Shown here: positions 52,440 through 61,538 of the stretch, one piece after another
How positions within the stretch are numbered: the stretch's first letter is position 1
How the letters are laid out: each line of letters starts with the position of its first letter
Source of the DNA: Saccharopolyspora elongata
GTDB lineage: Bacteria; Actinomycetota; Actinomycetes; Mycobacteriales; Pseudonocardiaceae
Assembly: GCF_004348985.1 (NCBI RefSeq)
Contig: NZ_SMKW01000002.1
Span: 62,001 to 126,000, forward strand
Length of the DNA: 64,000 nt
Direction: 5' to 3'
Program-made: the position numbers and the translations under genes
Notes under the pieces: generated by a model
Databases searched by the model: none
What the model saw: the letters and a program-made list of their open reading frames with translations, nothing else
Told to the model about the DNA's origin: nothing

Positions 52440-53654
52440 GTGGGCCATCAGGGCATCGAGGGCGACATCACGGCCTACCGGGGGCTGGTGCGGGCCGAGC
52501 AGGAGGCGTGGCGGGAGCGGCTGCTCCGGCTCAGCCACGACCTGCACGCCGAGCCGGAGCTGTCGTTCGCCGAGCACCGTTCGGTGACCAAGGTGACCGA
52601 CGTGCTCCGCGAGGCCGGCTTCACCGTCGAGCCCGGCCCGGCGGACGTGCCCACCGCGTTCACGGCCGAATACGGCGCGGGCGAGTTCACCGTCGGCATC
52701 TGCGCCGAGTACGACGCCCTGCCCGACATCGGGCACGCGTGCGGGCACAACATCATCGCCTCCGCCGCGGTCGGCGCGGCGATCGGGCTCGCCGCCGTGG
52801 CCGACGAGCTCGGCGTCCGGGTGAAGGTGGTCGGCACCCCGGCCGAGGAGCACGGCGGCGGCAAGGTGCTGCTGCTGGAACGGGGCGTCTTCGACGACGT
52901 CACGGTCGCGATGATGGTGCACCCGGCCCAGTACGACACCCACCCCGGCCACTTCTCCAGCCAGGCGGTGAGCCGGTTCGCGGTGACCTACGGCGGCCGG
53001 GCCTCGCACGCCGCGGCGGCCCCGCACCTGGGCGTCAACGCCGCCGACGCCGCCGTCGTGGCCCAGGTGGCGATCGGCTTGCTGCGCCAGCAGATCACCG
53101 CGGAGTGCCGGATCGGCCTGTTCGTGCGCGAAGGCGGCACGGTCACCAACATCATCCCCGAACGGTCCGTCGTTGACTGCGAGGTGCGCGCGTTCGACTT
53201 CGACGAGATGGCGGCGCTGAAGCAGCGGGTGCTGGCGTGCTTCGAGGCCGGGGCGCTGGCGACCGGGACGACGATGGCCGTCGAACCGACCGAACCGGAC
53301 TACGCCGAGCTGGTGCAGGAGCCGGAGATGTCGGAGCTCTTCGCCGCGCACATCGAATCGCTGGGCCGGGAGCTCCGCGACACCCGTGGCACCCGGGGCG
53401 GCTCGACGGACATGGGCAACGTCTCCAAGGTGTTGCCCAGCATCCACCCGAGCATCGCGATCATCGGCTGCGAGCACCCGCCGCACACGCACGGCTTCGC
53501 CGCCGCGGCGGCCACCCCCGCCGCCGACGACGCTGTCTTCGACGGAGCCGTCGCGATGGCGCTGACCGCGGTCGACGTGGCGATCGATCCGGTGCTGCGG
53601 CAGAAGTTCCTGGCCGAACAGGCCACGCGCGGCACGGCCGCGACGCGGGTCTGA
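52440..53654 (+). CDS. M20 family amidohydrolase
   Basis: A 404-residue zinc amidohydrolase of the M20D/aminoacylase type, resembling AbgA. Zinc ligands are in CAEYDALPDIGHACGHN near 90-105, GTPAEEHGGGK near 135 and the C-terminal HTHGF near 345; GGSTDMGNVSK is also typical. Substrates in the family are N-acyl amino acids, dipeptides or aminobenzoyl-glutamate. GTG 52440 follows GAGGAG; an upstream ATG at 52377 would overlap the regulator promoter. It is in an operon with a DUF3100 membrane protein (46 bp downstream), which may bring in the substrate. Confidence 0.88.
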   Translation: MGHQGIEGDITAYRGLVRAEQEAWRERLLRLSHDLHAEPELSFAEHRSVTKVTDVLREAGFTVEPGPADVPTAFTAEYGAGEFTVGICAEYDALPDIGHACGHNIIASAAVGAAIGLAAVADELGVRVKVVGTPAEEHGGGKVLLLERGVFDDVTVAMMVHPAQYDTHPGHFSSQAVSRFAVTYGGRASHAAAAPHLGVNAADAAVVAQVAIGLLRQQITAECRIGLFVREGGTVTNIIPERSVVDCEVRAFDFDEMAALKQRVLACFEAGALATGTTMAVEPTEPDYAELVQEPEMSELFAAHIESLGRELRDTRGTRGGSTDMGNVSKVLPSIHPSIAIIGCEHPPHTHGFAAAAATPAADDAVFDGAVAMALTAVDVAIDPVLRQKFLAEQATRGTAATRV

Positions 53655-53700
53655 CCGCCCCGCCTAGTTCCCAACACTCCTGGCGACCACGGAGGAAGCC

Positions 53701-55002
53701 ATGTCCGGCATGACGGTTGCGCGGAAGCTGCCGCGTCCGACCCGCGGTTCGCGCGGGCGACTGGCCTTGTTCGCGCTGCTCGCGCTCGTCCTGGCCGCGG
53801 CCGCCGAAGCCATCGGTAGCCACAAGGTCGCCATCGGTCCCGGCGCGATCACCCTGTTCCCGATCATCTGGGGCCTGCTGCTCGGGGCCGTGGTGAGCAT
53901 CCAGCGGTTCCGCCCGGTGCCCGTCGGCATGCAGCGCGCCGCCACCTACGTGGTGGAGATGGGCGTGCTGCTGCTCGGGGTGCGGCTGGCGTTCGTGGTC
54001 GGCCACGAGCTGCCGGTGCTGAAGCAGGCGAGCTTCGCGCTGCTGTTCCAGGAGATCGGTCACCTGTTCGGCACCGTCGCGTTGTCGCTGCCGCTCGCCG
54101 TAATCCTGCGGATGGGGCGGTCCGCGGTGGGCGCGTGCTTCTCCATCGACCGCGAGGGCTCGTTCGCGATGGTGTCCGAGCGGTTCGGGCCCGACTCCGA
54201 GGAATACCGCGGCGTGCTCGGCATGTACATCTTCGGCAGCGTCGTCGGCGCGTTGTACGTGACGCTGCTCGCGAGCCTGCTGGCGGGCAGCGGGATCCTC
54301 AGCCCGCTGGCGCTGGCGATGGGCACCGGCGTGGGGTCCGGCTCGGTGATGGCCGCCTCGTCGGCCGCGATCGCCGCGCAGTACCCGGAGCTGGCGAACC
54401 AGATCGTCGCCCTGGCCACCGTGAGCAACCTCGTGACCAGCCTCGCCGGCGTCTACATCGGCATGTTCGTCGCGCTCCCGCTGGCCGACCGCTTCTACGA
54501 GCTGCTCACCCGCGGCCGCAAGATCGAGCCCGCGGCCGCCCCGGACCTCTCGGCGGCGGAGTTCGAAAGCGGCAGCCCGAGCCGGGTCCGGCCGTTGCCG
54601 GCGATCCTCATCGCGCTGGTGACCATGTTCGTCTCCAACGCCGTCCACGCGGGCGGTGTCGAGCCCCGCGCGCTGCTCGGCTTCGCGCTGGTGGCGGCCG
54701 TCGTCTTCGCCGGGCTGGGGATCAAGCGGCTGACCAAGCTGCCCGCCGTCGCCGGGACCTCCGCGCTGGCCATCCTGCTCACCTCGCCGATCTCCCCGGT
54801 CGCCGACGCGGTGATGTCGCTGGTGAAGCCGGTCGAGTTCCTCGCGATGGCGACGCCGATCCTGGTCTTCGCGGGCCTCAGCATCGGCAAGGACCTGCCC
54901 GCGCTCAAGCGGATCGGGTGGCGGATCGTCCCGGTGGGGCTGATGTCCTTCGCCGCGTCGTTCCTCGTCTCCGCCCTGATCGCGCAGGTGTTCCTCGGCT
55001 GA
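53701..55002 (+). CDS. DUF3100 family membrane protein
   Basis: A 433-residue protein with about 11 transmembrane segments, matching DUF3100, an uncharacterised family often beside M20 amidohydrolases. Two halves of similar membrane pattern suggest an inverted repeat. Glycine-rich segments such as MGTGVGSGSVMAASSAAIAA in the middle may line a path for a solute. ATG 53701 follows GGAGGAAGCC. It is probably the transporter for the amidohydrolase substrate, but this is inference from gene order. No binding protein or ATPase is nearby. Confidence 0.8.
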   Translation: MSGMTVARKLPRPTRGSRGRLALFALLALVLAAAAEAIGSHKVAIGPGAITLFPIIWGLLLGAVVSIQRFRPVPVGMQRAATYVVEMGVLLLGVRLAFVVGHELPVLKQASFALLFQEIGHLFGTVALSLPLAVILRMGRSAVGACFSIDREGSFAMVSERFGPDSEEYRGVLGMYIFGSVVGALYVTLLASLLAGSGILSPLALAMGTGVGSGSVMAASSAAIAAQYPELANQIVALATVSNLVTSLAGVYIGMFVALPLADRFYELLTRGRKIEPAAAPDLSAAEFESGSPSRVRPLPAILIALVTMFVSNAVHAGGVEPRALLGFALVAAVVFAGLGIKRLTKLPAVAGTSALAILLTSPISPVADAVMSLVKPVEFLAMATPILVFAGLSIGKDLPALKRIGWRIVPVGLMSFAASFLVSALIAQVFLG

Positions 55003-55068
55003 CCGGGCGAGCGGCGGCTGCGGCGAAGAGATCTTGCGGTGATCCGCTCCGGGTTGTCTGATGACGTC

Positions 55069-56595
55069 ATGCGCAGGACTGGCGCTAACGCGCTGATCGC
55101 GGCACTGACGGCAGGCTCGCTGATGCTGGGCAATCCCGGGGCGACCGGGCACGGAGCGTTGGGCGTCGACCTCGACACGGTGACGATTCCCGAGCTCCAG
55201 GCCAGGATGTCGCGCGGATCGCTCACCTCGTCGGAGCTGACCGCCGCCTACCTGGAGCGGATCCGCACCATCGATCCGAAGATCAAGGCGGTGCTGCGCA
55301 CCGATCCGGCGGCGATGGCCCAGGCGGCCGCGAGCGATGCCCGGCACCGCCGCGGCACCGTCCTCGGTCCGCTCGATGGAATTCCCGTGCTGCTCAAGGA
55401 CAACGTGAACACCCGCGATCTGCCGACGACGGCGGGCTCGCTGGCGCTGGCCGGGAGCCCGCCCGGCTCGGACGCGGTCCTGGTGACCCGGTTGCGGGAC
55501 GCGGGCGCGGTCATCCTCGGGAAGACGAACCTGTCCGAGTGGGCGAACTTCCGTGCCGGGAAACCCACCTCCGGGTGGTCGGCGGTGGGTGGGCAGACCC
55601 GCAACCCGTTCGTGCTGGACCGCAACCCGTGCGGTTCGTCGTCGGGTTCCGCCGCCGCGCTCGCCGCGTCGCTGGCGCAGGTGGCCATCGGCACGGAGAC
55701 CGACGGCTCCATCGTGTGCCCGGCGGGGATGAACGGGGTGGTCGGACACAAGCCGAGCCTCGGCCTCGTCAGCCAGTCCGGCGTCGTGCCGATCTCGGCG
55801 GAGCAGGACACCGCGGGGCCCATGGCGCGCAACGTCATCGACACGGCGCTGACCTTCGCGGTGCTGCAGGGCGAGGAGAGCGCATTCTCGCCGCCGGGCG
55901 ACCTGCGCGGCAAGCGGATCGGCCTGTGGCGGCTGCCGTCGCTCGGGCCGGACGTCGATGCCGTGATGACCGCCGCTGCGCAGCGGCTCACCGCGGCGGG
56001 CGCCGCGGTGGTGGAGGTGACCCCGCCCTATCAGGCCCGGCTTGGCGAGCTGGAGTTCCCGGCGCTGCTGAGCGAGTTCCACCGCGACATCGACGCGTAC
56101 CTCGCGACCCGGCAAGGCCCCCGCGACCTCGCCGAGCTGATCGAGTTCAACCGCCGCACCCCGGCTGAGCAGACCTGCTTCGCCGGCCAGGAGCTCTTCG
56201 AACAGGCGCTCGCCGCGCCGCCGACGACCGATCCGCAGTACCAGGCGATGCGCGCCGAGCTGGCGGACCTCTCCCGGCGCTCGATCGACGAGACCTTGGC
56301 CGAGCACGCCCTGGACGCCATCGCCGCGCCGACGAACCCGCCGGCGTGGACCACCGACTGCGAGCGCGGCGACAACGACGTGATCCCGTCCTCGACGCCG
56401 GCCGCGGTGGCGGGCTACCCGTCGGTCTCGGTGCCCGCGGGTTCCGTCGGCGAGCTCCCGGTCGGCTTGCTCCTCATGGCAGGTGACCGGCAGGATGCCG
56501 AGCTGCTGTCGATGGCGGCCGCCGCCGAGCGCGAGCTGAAGGCCTGGCGGGCCCCGCGCTACTTGCCGACGGTGGGGCCCGACCCCATCGGCTGA
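55069..56595 (+). CDS. Secreted amidase (amidase signature family)
   Basis: A 508-residue amidase. The signal peptide seems to be residues 1-28 (MRRTGANALIAALTAGSLML). The Ser-cisSer-Lys triad is present: Lys in IPVLLKDNVN near 95, the cis-Ser in CGSSSGSAAALAASL near 175 and the nucleophile in TETDGSIVCPAGMNG near 195. Amidase-signature enzymes hydrolyse amides of small acids, peptides or nitriles. GTG 55039 is an alternative start. It is 66 bp behind the DUF3100 gene and may be co-transcribed: external amide cleavage could feed the transporter and M20 enzyme. Confidence 0.88.
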   Translation: MRRTGANALIAALTAGSLMLGNPGATGHGALGVDLDTVTIPELQARMSRGSLTSSELTAAYLERIRTIDPKIKAVLRTDPAAMAQAAASDARHRRGTVLGPLDGIPVLLKDNVNTRDLPTTAGSLALAGSPPGSDAVLVTRLRDAGAVILGKTNLSEWANFRAGKPTSGWSAVGGQTRNPFVLDRNPCGSSSGSAAALAASLAQVAIGTETDGSIVCPAGMNGVVGHKPSLGLVSQSGVVPISAEQDTAGPMARNVIDTALTFAVLQGEESAFSPPGDLRGKRIGLWRLPSLGPDVDAVMTAAAQRLTAAGAAVVEVTPPYQARLGELEFPALLSEFHRDIDAYLATRQGPRDLAELIEFNRRTPAEQTCFAGQELFEQALAAPPTTDPQYQAMRAELADLSRRSIDETLAEHALDAIAAPTNPPAWTTDCERGDNDVIPSSTPAAVAGYPSVSVPAGSVGELPVGLLLMAGDRQDAELLSMAAAAERELKAWRAPRYLPTVGPDPIG

Positions 56596-56922
56596 CGCGG
56601 CTTCCACGTGCCGGATGAATCGTTCCGCCGGCATCGTGCCGGTGGGCGGACTTCCGCGCCTTTCATGGGAATCGCGCGCCGCCTGTCGTCCGATCCGGTA
56701 GCGGGGCGCTGCGCGCCCTGGGCGGCCGTGTGGCCCCGGCGTTATGGTGCGCAGGTCCGCGGTGTTCGGCTCGAACACCGCGTGCTTGGGGGAACTGATG
56801 CGGGATTGTGCGCCACACCTCGGAAGGACCGCGGACGTGCTTTCACCGGCCGTCCGCAGGCGCTGCGCCGTTGCCCGGTGCGCGCGCCGAGGAGGCACTC
56901 CGCAAGGGAAGGATGGATCGTC
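56596..56922. other. Intergenic region between amidase and cupin genes
   Basis: A 327-bp stretch without a convincing gene. TATGGT at 56744-56749 is a possible -10 box for the cupin gene, and a perfect inverted repeat follows at 56758-56782. A short plus frame (56744-56926, starting MVRRSAVFGSNTACLGELMR) is Arg/Cys-rich and has no recognisable domain. Confidence 0.4.
56758..56782. repeat. 11-bp perfect stem-loop upstream of the cupin gene
   Basis: CGCGGTGTTCG-gct-CGAACACCGCG: the arms 56758-56768 and 56772-56782 are perfectly complementary with a 3-base loop. It sits just after a possible -10 box, so it would be in the 5-prime leader of the cupin mRNA or act as an operator. Confidence 0.65.
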
Positions 56923-57333
56923 GTGACCGATGTCGCAGAGTTCGCGCTGTCCAGCCTCGCAACGGTGGTCCGGATCGAAAAGCCCTGGGGCTACGAGGAG
57001 ATCTTCGCCGTGGTGGCGGGCCGCTACGTCGGCAAGGTGCTGCACATCCGGGCGGGCGAGTCGATTTCGTTGCAGTACCACGAGAAGAAGGAGGAGACGA
57101 TCGCCGTGCAGTCCGGCATCGTGCTCCTCGACCTGGGACCGAACCGCGATTCGCTGGTCCGGATGGAGCTCGACCCCGGCCAGACGGCGAGCATCCCGTC
57201 CGGCGTCGTGCACCGGGTCACCGCGGTGTCCGACGCCGTCCTGCTGGAGGCGTCCACGGCGGAGCCGGGCTGGCAGGCGGACGTCGTCCGCCTGGAGGAC
57301 GAGTACGGCCGCGCCACGACCGCGGCCTGGTGA
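56923..57333 (+). CDS. Cupin protein, mannose-6-phosphate isomerase type II-like
   Basis: A 136-residue single-domain cupin. The sequence RIEKPWGYEEIFAV then KVLHIRAGESISLQYHEKKE and ETIAVQSGIVLL, ending PSGVVHRVTA, matches the C-terminal isomerase domain of type II phosphomannose isomerases, with metal-binding His and Glu in SLQYHEKKEET. A stand-alone domain of this kind can isomerise a sugar phosphate or merely bind sugars. GTG 56923 is preceded by GGAAGGATGG. Convergent with the APH-like gene, 9 bp apart. Confidence 0.82.
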   Translation: MTDVAEFALSSLATVVRIEKPWGYEEIFAVVAGRYVGKVLHIRAGESISLQYHEKKEETIAVQSGIVLLDLGPNRDSLVRMELDPGQTASIPSGVVHRVTAVSDAVLLEASTAEPGWQADVVRLEDEYGRATTAAW

Positions 57334-57342
57334 CATGCGGCG

Positions 57343-58245
57343 TCACGGGCGGAGTTCGGCGAAGATCTCGAGACGGCGTGCGTGGTAGGCGAGGTCTTCC
57401 GCGTCGTGCGCGACGCCGAGCCGCCGCTGCTCGTGGAAGGACACCACCTCGCGGCGCAGCCGGTGCCGGATGAGCTGCGCCAGGGTTTCCTCGTCGAGGA
57501 GCCCGGCGGGCCCGTCGGCTGCGGCATAAGCCTGCACGAACGAGCGCACCGCCGCGGTGTCGATCGCGGGCTCCTGCTCGGCCCATTCCAGGGCGGCGTA
57601 GGCGACCTCGACCGCGGGCGGGACCACGCACGCCTCGTCCCAGTCCACCACGGCCGTGAGGGCGCCTCCGTCGGTCAGCGTGTTGCCCGGGTAGAAGTCG
57701 CCGTGCACGGCCTGGCGTTCCCGGTGGGTGCGGTGGAATTCCGCCAGCCACGAATCGAGTTCCGGGTCCGCGAGAGCCGGTTCCGCCGGCGGTTCGGACC
57801 CGTCCAGGCCCGGTTCCAGGCCGGACGGGACGGGCCGCGGCGGCGGCTGCATCCCGGCCAAGGAGCGGTGCAGCCGCGCGAGCAGCGAGGCGGCCTGAGC
57901 CGGGGCGCCGGGCGTTTCGCGGGTCGGCCACCTGCCCGGGACCAGCGGCCAGACCGACATCGGGCGGCCGTCGACCCGGACCACCGCGCGCCCGTCGGCC
58001 GTGGCGACCGGAGCGACCACCTCCGGCACCTCGGTCGAGGCGTGCGCGGCGATGGCGTAGCACCACTCGGCTTCTTCCGTGCCGCGCCATTCCGGCCCCA
58101 CCCGGACGACGTGGTCGCCGACGGCGAACGCGGCGGACTCCTCGCCGCCGTGCAGCCGGACGGGATCGCCCGGGAACCGCAGCCCCCAGTGGGCATCGAG
58201 CGCCCGCCGAGTGCTTTCGGTGAACGGGATGTCTGTGAACGGCAC
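57343..58245 (-). CDS. Aminoglycoside phosphotransferase-like kinase
   Basis: A 300-residue APH/choline-kinase-fold protein. The Brenner motif is VHGDFYPGNTL near residue 190 and the metal Asp is in VVDWDEACVVPP near 210; the N-lobe has the ATP-binding GGEESAAFAVGDHVVRVG. The start is GTG 58245, with AAGGAG upstream. It begins 14 bp after the response regulator stop and is probably in the same operon. Family members phosphorylate drugs, homoserine, choline or sugars, so a resistance role is only one possibility. Confidence 0.82.
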   Translation of the reverse strand: MPFTDIPFTESTRRALDAHWGLRFPGDPVRLHGGEESAAFAVGDHVVRVGPEWRGTEEAEWCYAIAAHASTEVPEVVAPVATADGRAVVRVDGRPMSVWPLVPGRWPTRETPGAPAQAASLLARLHRSLAGMQPPPRPVPSGLEPGLDGSEPPAEPALADPELDSWLAEFHRTHRERQAVHGDFYPGNTLTDGGALTAVVDWDEACVVPPAVEVAYAALEWAEQEPAIDTAAVRSFVQAYAAADGPAGLLDEETLAQLIRHRLRREVVSFHEQRRLGVAHDAEDLAYHARRLEIFAELRP

Positions 58246-58259
58246 GGAATCCGGCTCCT

Positions 58260-58919
58260 TCAGCGGACGTCGGGTGGGGCGAACCCGGCCTCTTGGGCGA
58301 CGATGGCCGCCTGCACGCGGGAACGGATCTGCAGCTTGGCCAGGATCCTCGAGACGTGCGTCTTGACCGTGGTCTCCATGATGAACAGCCGGGCCGCGAT
58401 CTGGGCGTTCGACAGCCCCCGGCCCAGGCACGCCAGCACGTCGCGTTCCCGTTCGGTCAGCTCGTCCAGGCCGGTGGGCGGTTCGGGCCCGGGCTGCTCG
58501 GTTTCGGCGAAGGCCCTGATCAGCTTGCGGGTGATCTGCGGCGCGAGCACGCCCTCCCCGGCGGCGACCAGCAGCACCGCCTCCACCAGCCGGGGCGCCT
58601 CGACCGACTTGAGCAGGAACCCGGCCGCCCCGGCGCGGAGCGCGGCGTAGACGTACTCGTCCAGGTCGAAAGTGGTCAGGACGAGCACCTCGCACAGCTC
58701 CTCGGCCAGCAGGGCGCGGGTCGCCGCGATGCCGTCCACCCCGGGCATCCGGACATCCATCAGCGTCACGTCCGGCCGTAGCACCCGGGCCAGCCGGATG
58801 GCCTCCGCGCCGTCCGCCGCTTCGCCGACGACCTCGACGCCGTCGGCGTTGTCCAGGATCAGCGCGAGTCCCGAGCGCACCGCCGCGTGGTCGTCGGCGA
58901 CCAGCACCTCGATCGTCAA
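58260..58919 (-). CDS. Response regulator, NarL/LuxR family
   Basis: A 219-residue regulator: receiver domain ([14 protein letters not shown], phospho-acceptor in [13 protein letters not shown] near residue 53, [13 protein letters not shown]) and a LuxR-type helix-turn-helix ([20 protein letters not shown], then [20 protein letters not shown]). The start is TTG 58919, overlapping the kinase stop (TTGA). It is the partner of the NarL-type kinase upstream. Its targets are unknown; the operon also carries a phosphotransferase-like gene. Confidence 0.93.
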   Translation of the reverse strand: MTIEVLVADDHAAVRSGLALILDNADGVEVVGEAADGAEAIRLARVLRPDVTLMDVRMPGVDGIAATRALLAEELCEVLVLTTFDLDEYVYAALRAGAAGFLLKSVEAPRLVEAVLLVAAGEGVLAPQITRKLIRAFAETEQPGPEPPTGLDELTERERDVLACLGRGLSNAQIAARLFIMETTVKTHVSRILAKLQIRSRVQAAIVAQEAGFAPPDVR

Positions 58920-60121
58920 GAGTTCACCCCCGAGATGGGCAGGACCGCCCGGACCAGCCAACCCGGCTCCGCCGGGCCGGCGGACAGCGAACCGCCCACC
59001 GTCGTCGCGCGCTCCCGCATGTTCAGCAATCCCGCACCCGTTCCGCTCGCCTCCGTGGTCGAGGGGGCCAGTTCGTTGGCGACCTCCACCGTCAAGGCGC
59101 GTTGATCTTGGCGGATCGTCAGCCTCGCTGCGGCATCGGGTGCGTGTTTGGCCGCGTTGGTCAACGCCTCCTGGATGATGCGGTACGCGGTGAGGCCCAC
59201 TGCCGCCGGGATCGGCGTCGGATCGTCCACTTCGGATCGGAGTTCCAGGCGCATGCCGCCCGCCCGCGCCGATTCGACGAGCGCGGAGAGCTCGGTGAGC
59301 CGCGCCGGCGCGGTCACCTCGTCCTCGCCGCCTGCCCGCAGGACGCCGATCATCGCGCGCATCTCCTCCAGCGCTCGCACGCTGTTCTCCCGCACAGACC
59401 GCAGCACGGTCCGTACGGTGGCCGGGTCGGCGTCGCTGCGGGACAGCACGGCCTCGGACTGGATCGCGATCGCCGACAGGTGGCCGGACACGACGTCGTG
59501 CAGGTCCCGGGCCATCCGGGTGCGTTCGGCGGTGACCGCCGCCGTGCGGTCCAGCTCCGCGATCTTCGCCAGCTGCGCGGCCTTGACGCGCTCCGCCTCG
59601 GCCATTTCCTGGTGCTGCCGGACGTTGCTCGCCCAAACCACCGGGAGGACGACGGCCGACAGCGCCGTGAGCCCGGCGATGACGGTGGCCCGCCAATCCG
59701 TCGCGAAGGCCGGCGCCGCGAGCACCGCCAGCGGCGTGCTCAGTGCCGCGATCGGGACCATCTTCCGGCTCAACCACCGAGGACCGTAGAGCGTGGCCGC
59801 GTACACCAGGTCCACGAACACGATCCACATCGGCATGCTGAAGCCGAGTACTCCGTCGCCGACGAGCAGCAGGAATCCGGCTATCAGCGCCAGCGCGGGC
59901 GCCCGCCGCCGGAACAGCTCCGCGACGCAGATGGCTGCGAACAGCGCCAGGTGCAGCCACCGCCGAAGGGGATCGTCCGGCACGCCGAACAGCGGGTGCA
60001 GGCCCGTTCCGTACAGCAGCGCACCGAGCGCGACGGACACCGCCACGATCAGCACGTCCTGCTGCCACGCGGGCAGGCACAGCTTCACGACCCCAGTACG
60101 CACGAAACCCACGATGCACAT
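58916..60121 (-). CDS. Sensor histidine kinase, NarL-type partner
   Basis: A 401-residue kinase with about five N-terminal membrane helices (to about residue 165), then HisKA_3 with the phospho-acceptor in [20 protein letters not shown] near 215, and an HATPase domain with [17 protein letters not shown] near 310. The extracytoplasmic loops are short, so it probably senses the membrane itself. The start is uncertain: ATG 60119-60121 is used; an earlier in-frame start at 60184 would add 21 residues. Translationally coupled to the response regulator. Confidence 0.9.
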   Translation of the reverse strand: MCIVGFVRTGVVKLCLPAWQQDVLIVAVSVALGALLYGTGLHPLFGVPDDPLRRWLHLALFAAICVAELFRRRAPALALIAGFLLLVGDGVLGFSMPMWIVFVDLVYAATLYGPRWLSRKMVPIAALSTPLAVLAAPAFATDWRATVIAGLTALSAVVLPVVWASNVRQHQEMAEAERVKAAQLAKIAELDRTAAVTAERTRMARDLHDVVSGHLSAIAIQSEAVLSRSDADPATVRTVLRSVRENSVRALEEMRAMIGVLRAGGEDEVTAPARLTELSALVESARAGGMRLELRSEVDDPTPIPAAVGLTAYRIIQEALTNAAKHAPDAAARLTIRQDQRALTVEVANELAPSTTEASGTGAGLLNMRERATTVGGSLSAGPAEPGWLVRAVLPISGVNS

Positions 60122-60313
60122 CGAACGATGTGGCCGCATCCTCCGGAATGATGACCCGGGTGATGATTTCCGCGCCCTCGGCACAGGTTGCTCAAAGGCG
60201 TTTCAACGTCCGGAAATCCACCCGTGATCCGACTTTCGGAGGAGATGCGCCGTCATTCTAGCCAGCACTTTCCGACGACGCGCCGGGCAAGACGATGCGC
60301 CCACCATCGAGGC

Positions 60314-61525
60314 ATGCCCGGTTCTCGACCCGCTCCAGGCCTGACAGCACGCGCTCCCGGCACGGCGCCCCGACGTCTCGTCGGCATCGACGTCGCCCGC
60401 GGCATCGCGGTGCTCGGCATGTTCGTCGCCCATTTCAACCCCGCTCAGCTGGACCGGGGGGACTGGCTCCAGCAGTTGGTGTCCGGACGCCCGGCCGCGC
60501 TGTTCGCGGTGCTCGCCGGGATTTCCGTAGCCCTGCTCAGCGGCGGCAGCCGGCCACGGCGCGGTGCCGCCCTGCGCGCGGACCGCGCTCGCCTCGCGAC
60601 GCGAGCCGTCCTGCTGTTCGCGCTCGGCCTCGCGCTCACGTCGCTCGGCACGCCTGTCAAGGAGATCCTGACCGCCTATGGCGTGCTGTTCCTGCTGGCC
60701 ATCCCGCTGCTCGCGGTGCCACCGCTGATCCTCGGCTGCGCCGGGGCCGCCCTCGCGGTCCTGGGGCCGATTGCGTCGTTCTTCCTCCGCAGCACGGTGA
60801 TCACCGGCTCCGAGCCCGGTGCCACGCCTGCGTTCGAGGACTTCCTCACCGGCGACGGATCGGTCCGCGTCATGGAGATGCTCCTGGTGACGGGGGTGTA
60901 TCCGGTGCTGACCTGGCTGCCGTTCGTGCTCGTCGGGCTGTCGATCGGGCGGCTGGATCTGCGCAGCACCGCGATCCGGCTGCGACTGCTGGTCGTCGGC
61001 TCCGCGCTGGCCGTGCTCGCACACGGCGTGTCCTGGCTGCTCCTGAACCCGCTCGGCGGCTACGCGCGGATCGCGGCGACGCTCGGCACGAACCCGGAAC
61101 ACGCTCGCGACGTCGCGACGACCACCGTGGGAACCGTGCCGACCGGCGACGCCGCCTTCTTACTCACGACGGCGCCGCACAGCGGCGCGCCGCTGGAGAT
61201 CTTCGCGGCGACCGGCGCGGCGATGGCGCTGATCGGGGCGGCGCTGTTGCTCGCCGAACGGTTCCCGAGGACGTTGCGCCCGCCGGCCGCGGTCGGGGCG
61301 CTTGCCCTGACCTGCTACGCCGGGCACGTCCTGGTCATCCACCTCATCGGGTACGAGGGAATGGTGTTCCTGCTGACCGAGTGGGCCTACTTGCCGCTGC
61401 TGGTGCTGATCGTCGGCACCACGGCGGCCGCGATGGCCTGGCGGACCTGGCTCGGCCGCGGCCCGCTGGAGCGGCTGGTGCACGAGCTCGCCACCGGCGC
61501 CGGGAAACTCGTTCGACGTGCTTGA
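60314..61525 (+). CDS. DUF418/heparan-acetyltransferase-like membrane protein
   Basis: A 403-residue membrane protein with about ten helices. It starts GIDVARGIAVLGMFVAHFNP, the DUF1624/DUF418 signature, with the catalytic-type His in the first helix. The C-terminal half has LTCYAGHVLVIHLIGYEG and EWAYLPLLVLIVGTTA. Members acetylate sugars or transport acyl groups; the role here is unknown. ATG 60314 follows GAGG. It is divergent from the NarL-type kinase and convergent with the FAH-family gene (13 bp). Confidence 0.83.
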   Translation: MPGSRPAPGLTARAPGTAPRRLVGIDVARGIAVLGMFVAHFNPAQLDRGDWLQQLVSGRPAALFAVLAGISVALLSGGSRPRRGAALRADRARLATRAVLLFALGLALTSLGTPVKEILTAYGVLFLLAIPLLAVPPLILGCAGAALAVLGPIASFFLRSTVITGSEPGATPAFEDFLTGDGSVRVMEMLLVTGVYPVLTWLPFVLVGLSIGRLDLRSTAIRLRLLVVGSALAVLAHGVSWLLLNPLGGYARIAATLGTNPEHARDVATTTVGTVPTGDAAFLLTTAPHSGAPLEIFAATGAAMALIGAALLLAERFPRTLRPPAAVGALALTCYAGHVLVIHLIGYEGMVFLLTEWAYLPLLVLIVGTTAAAMAWRTWLGRGPLERLVHELATGAGKLVRRA

Positions 61526-61538
61526 GGGGCGGCACCGA

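Noticed and set aside
53461-57336. A 1291-codon open frame on the minus strand
   Set aside because: It is antisense to four well-supported genes and has no domain; its residues are the Arg/Asp/Gly/His pattern of a shadow frame.
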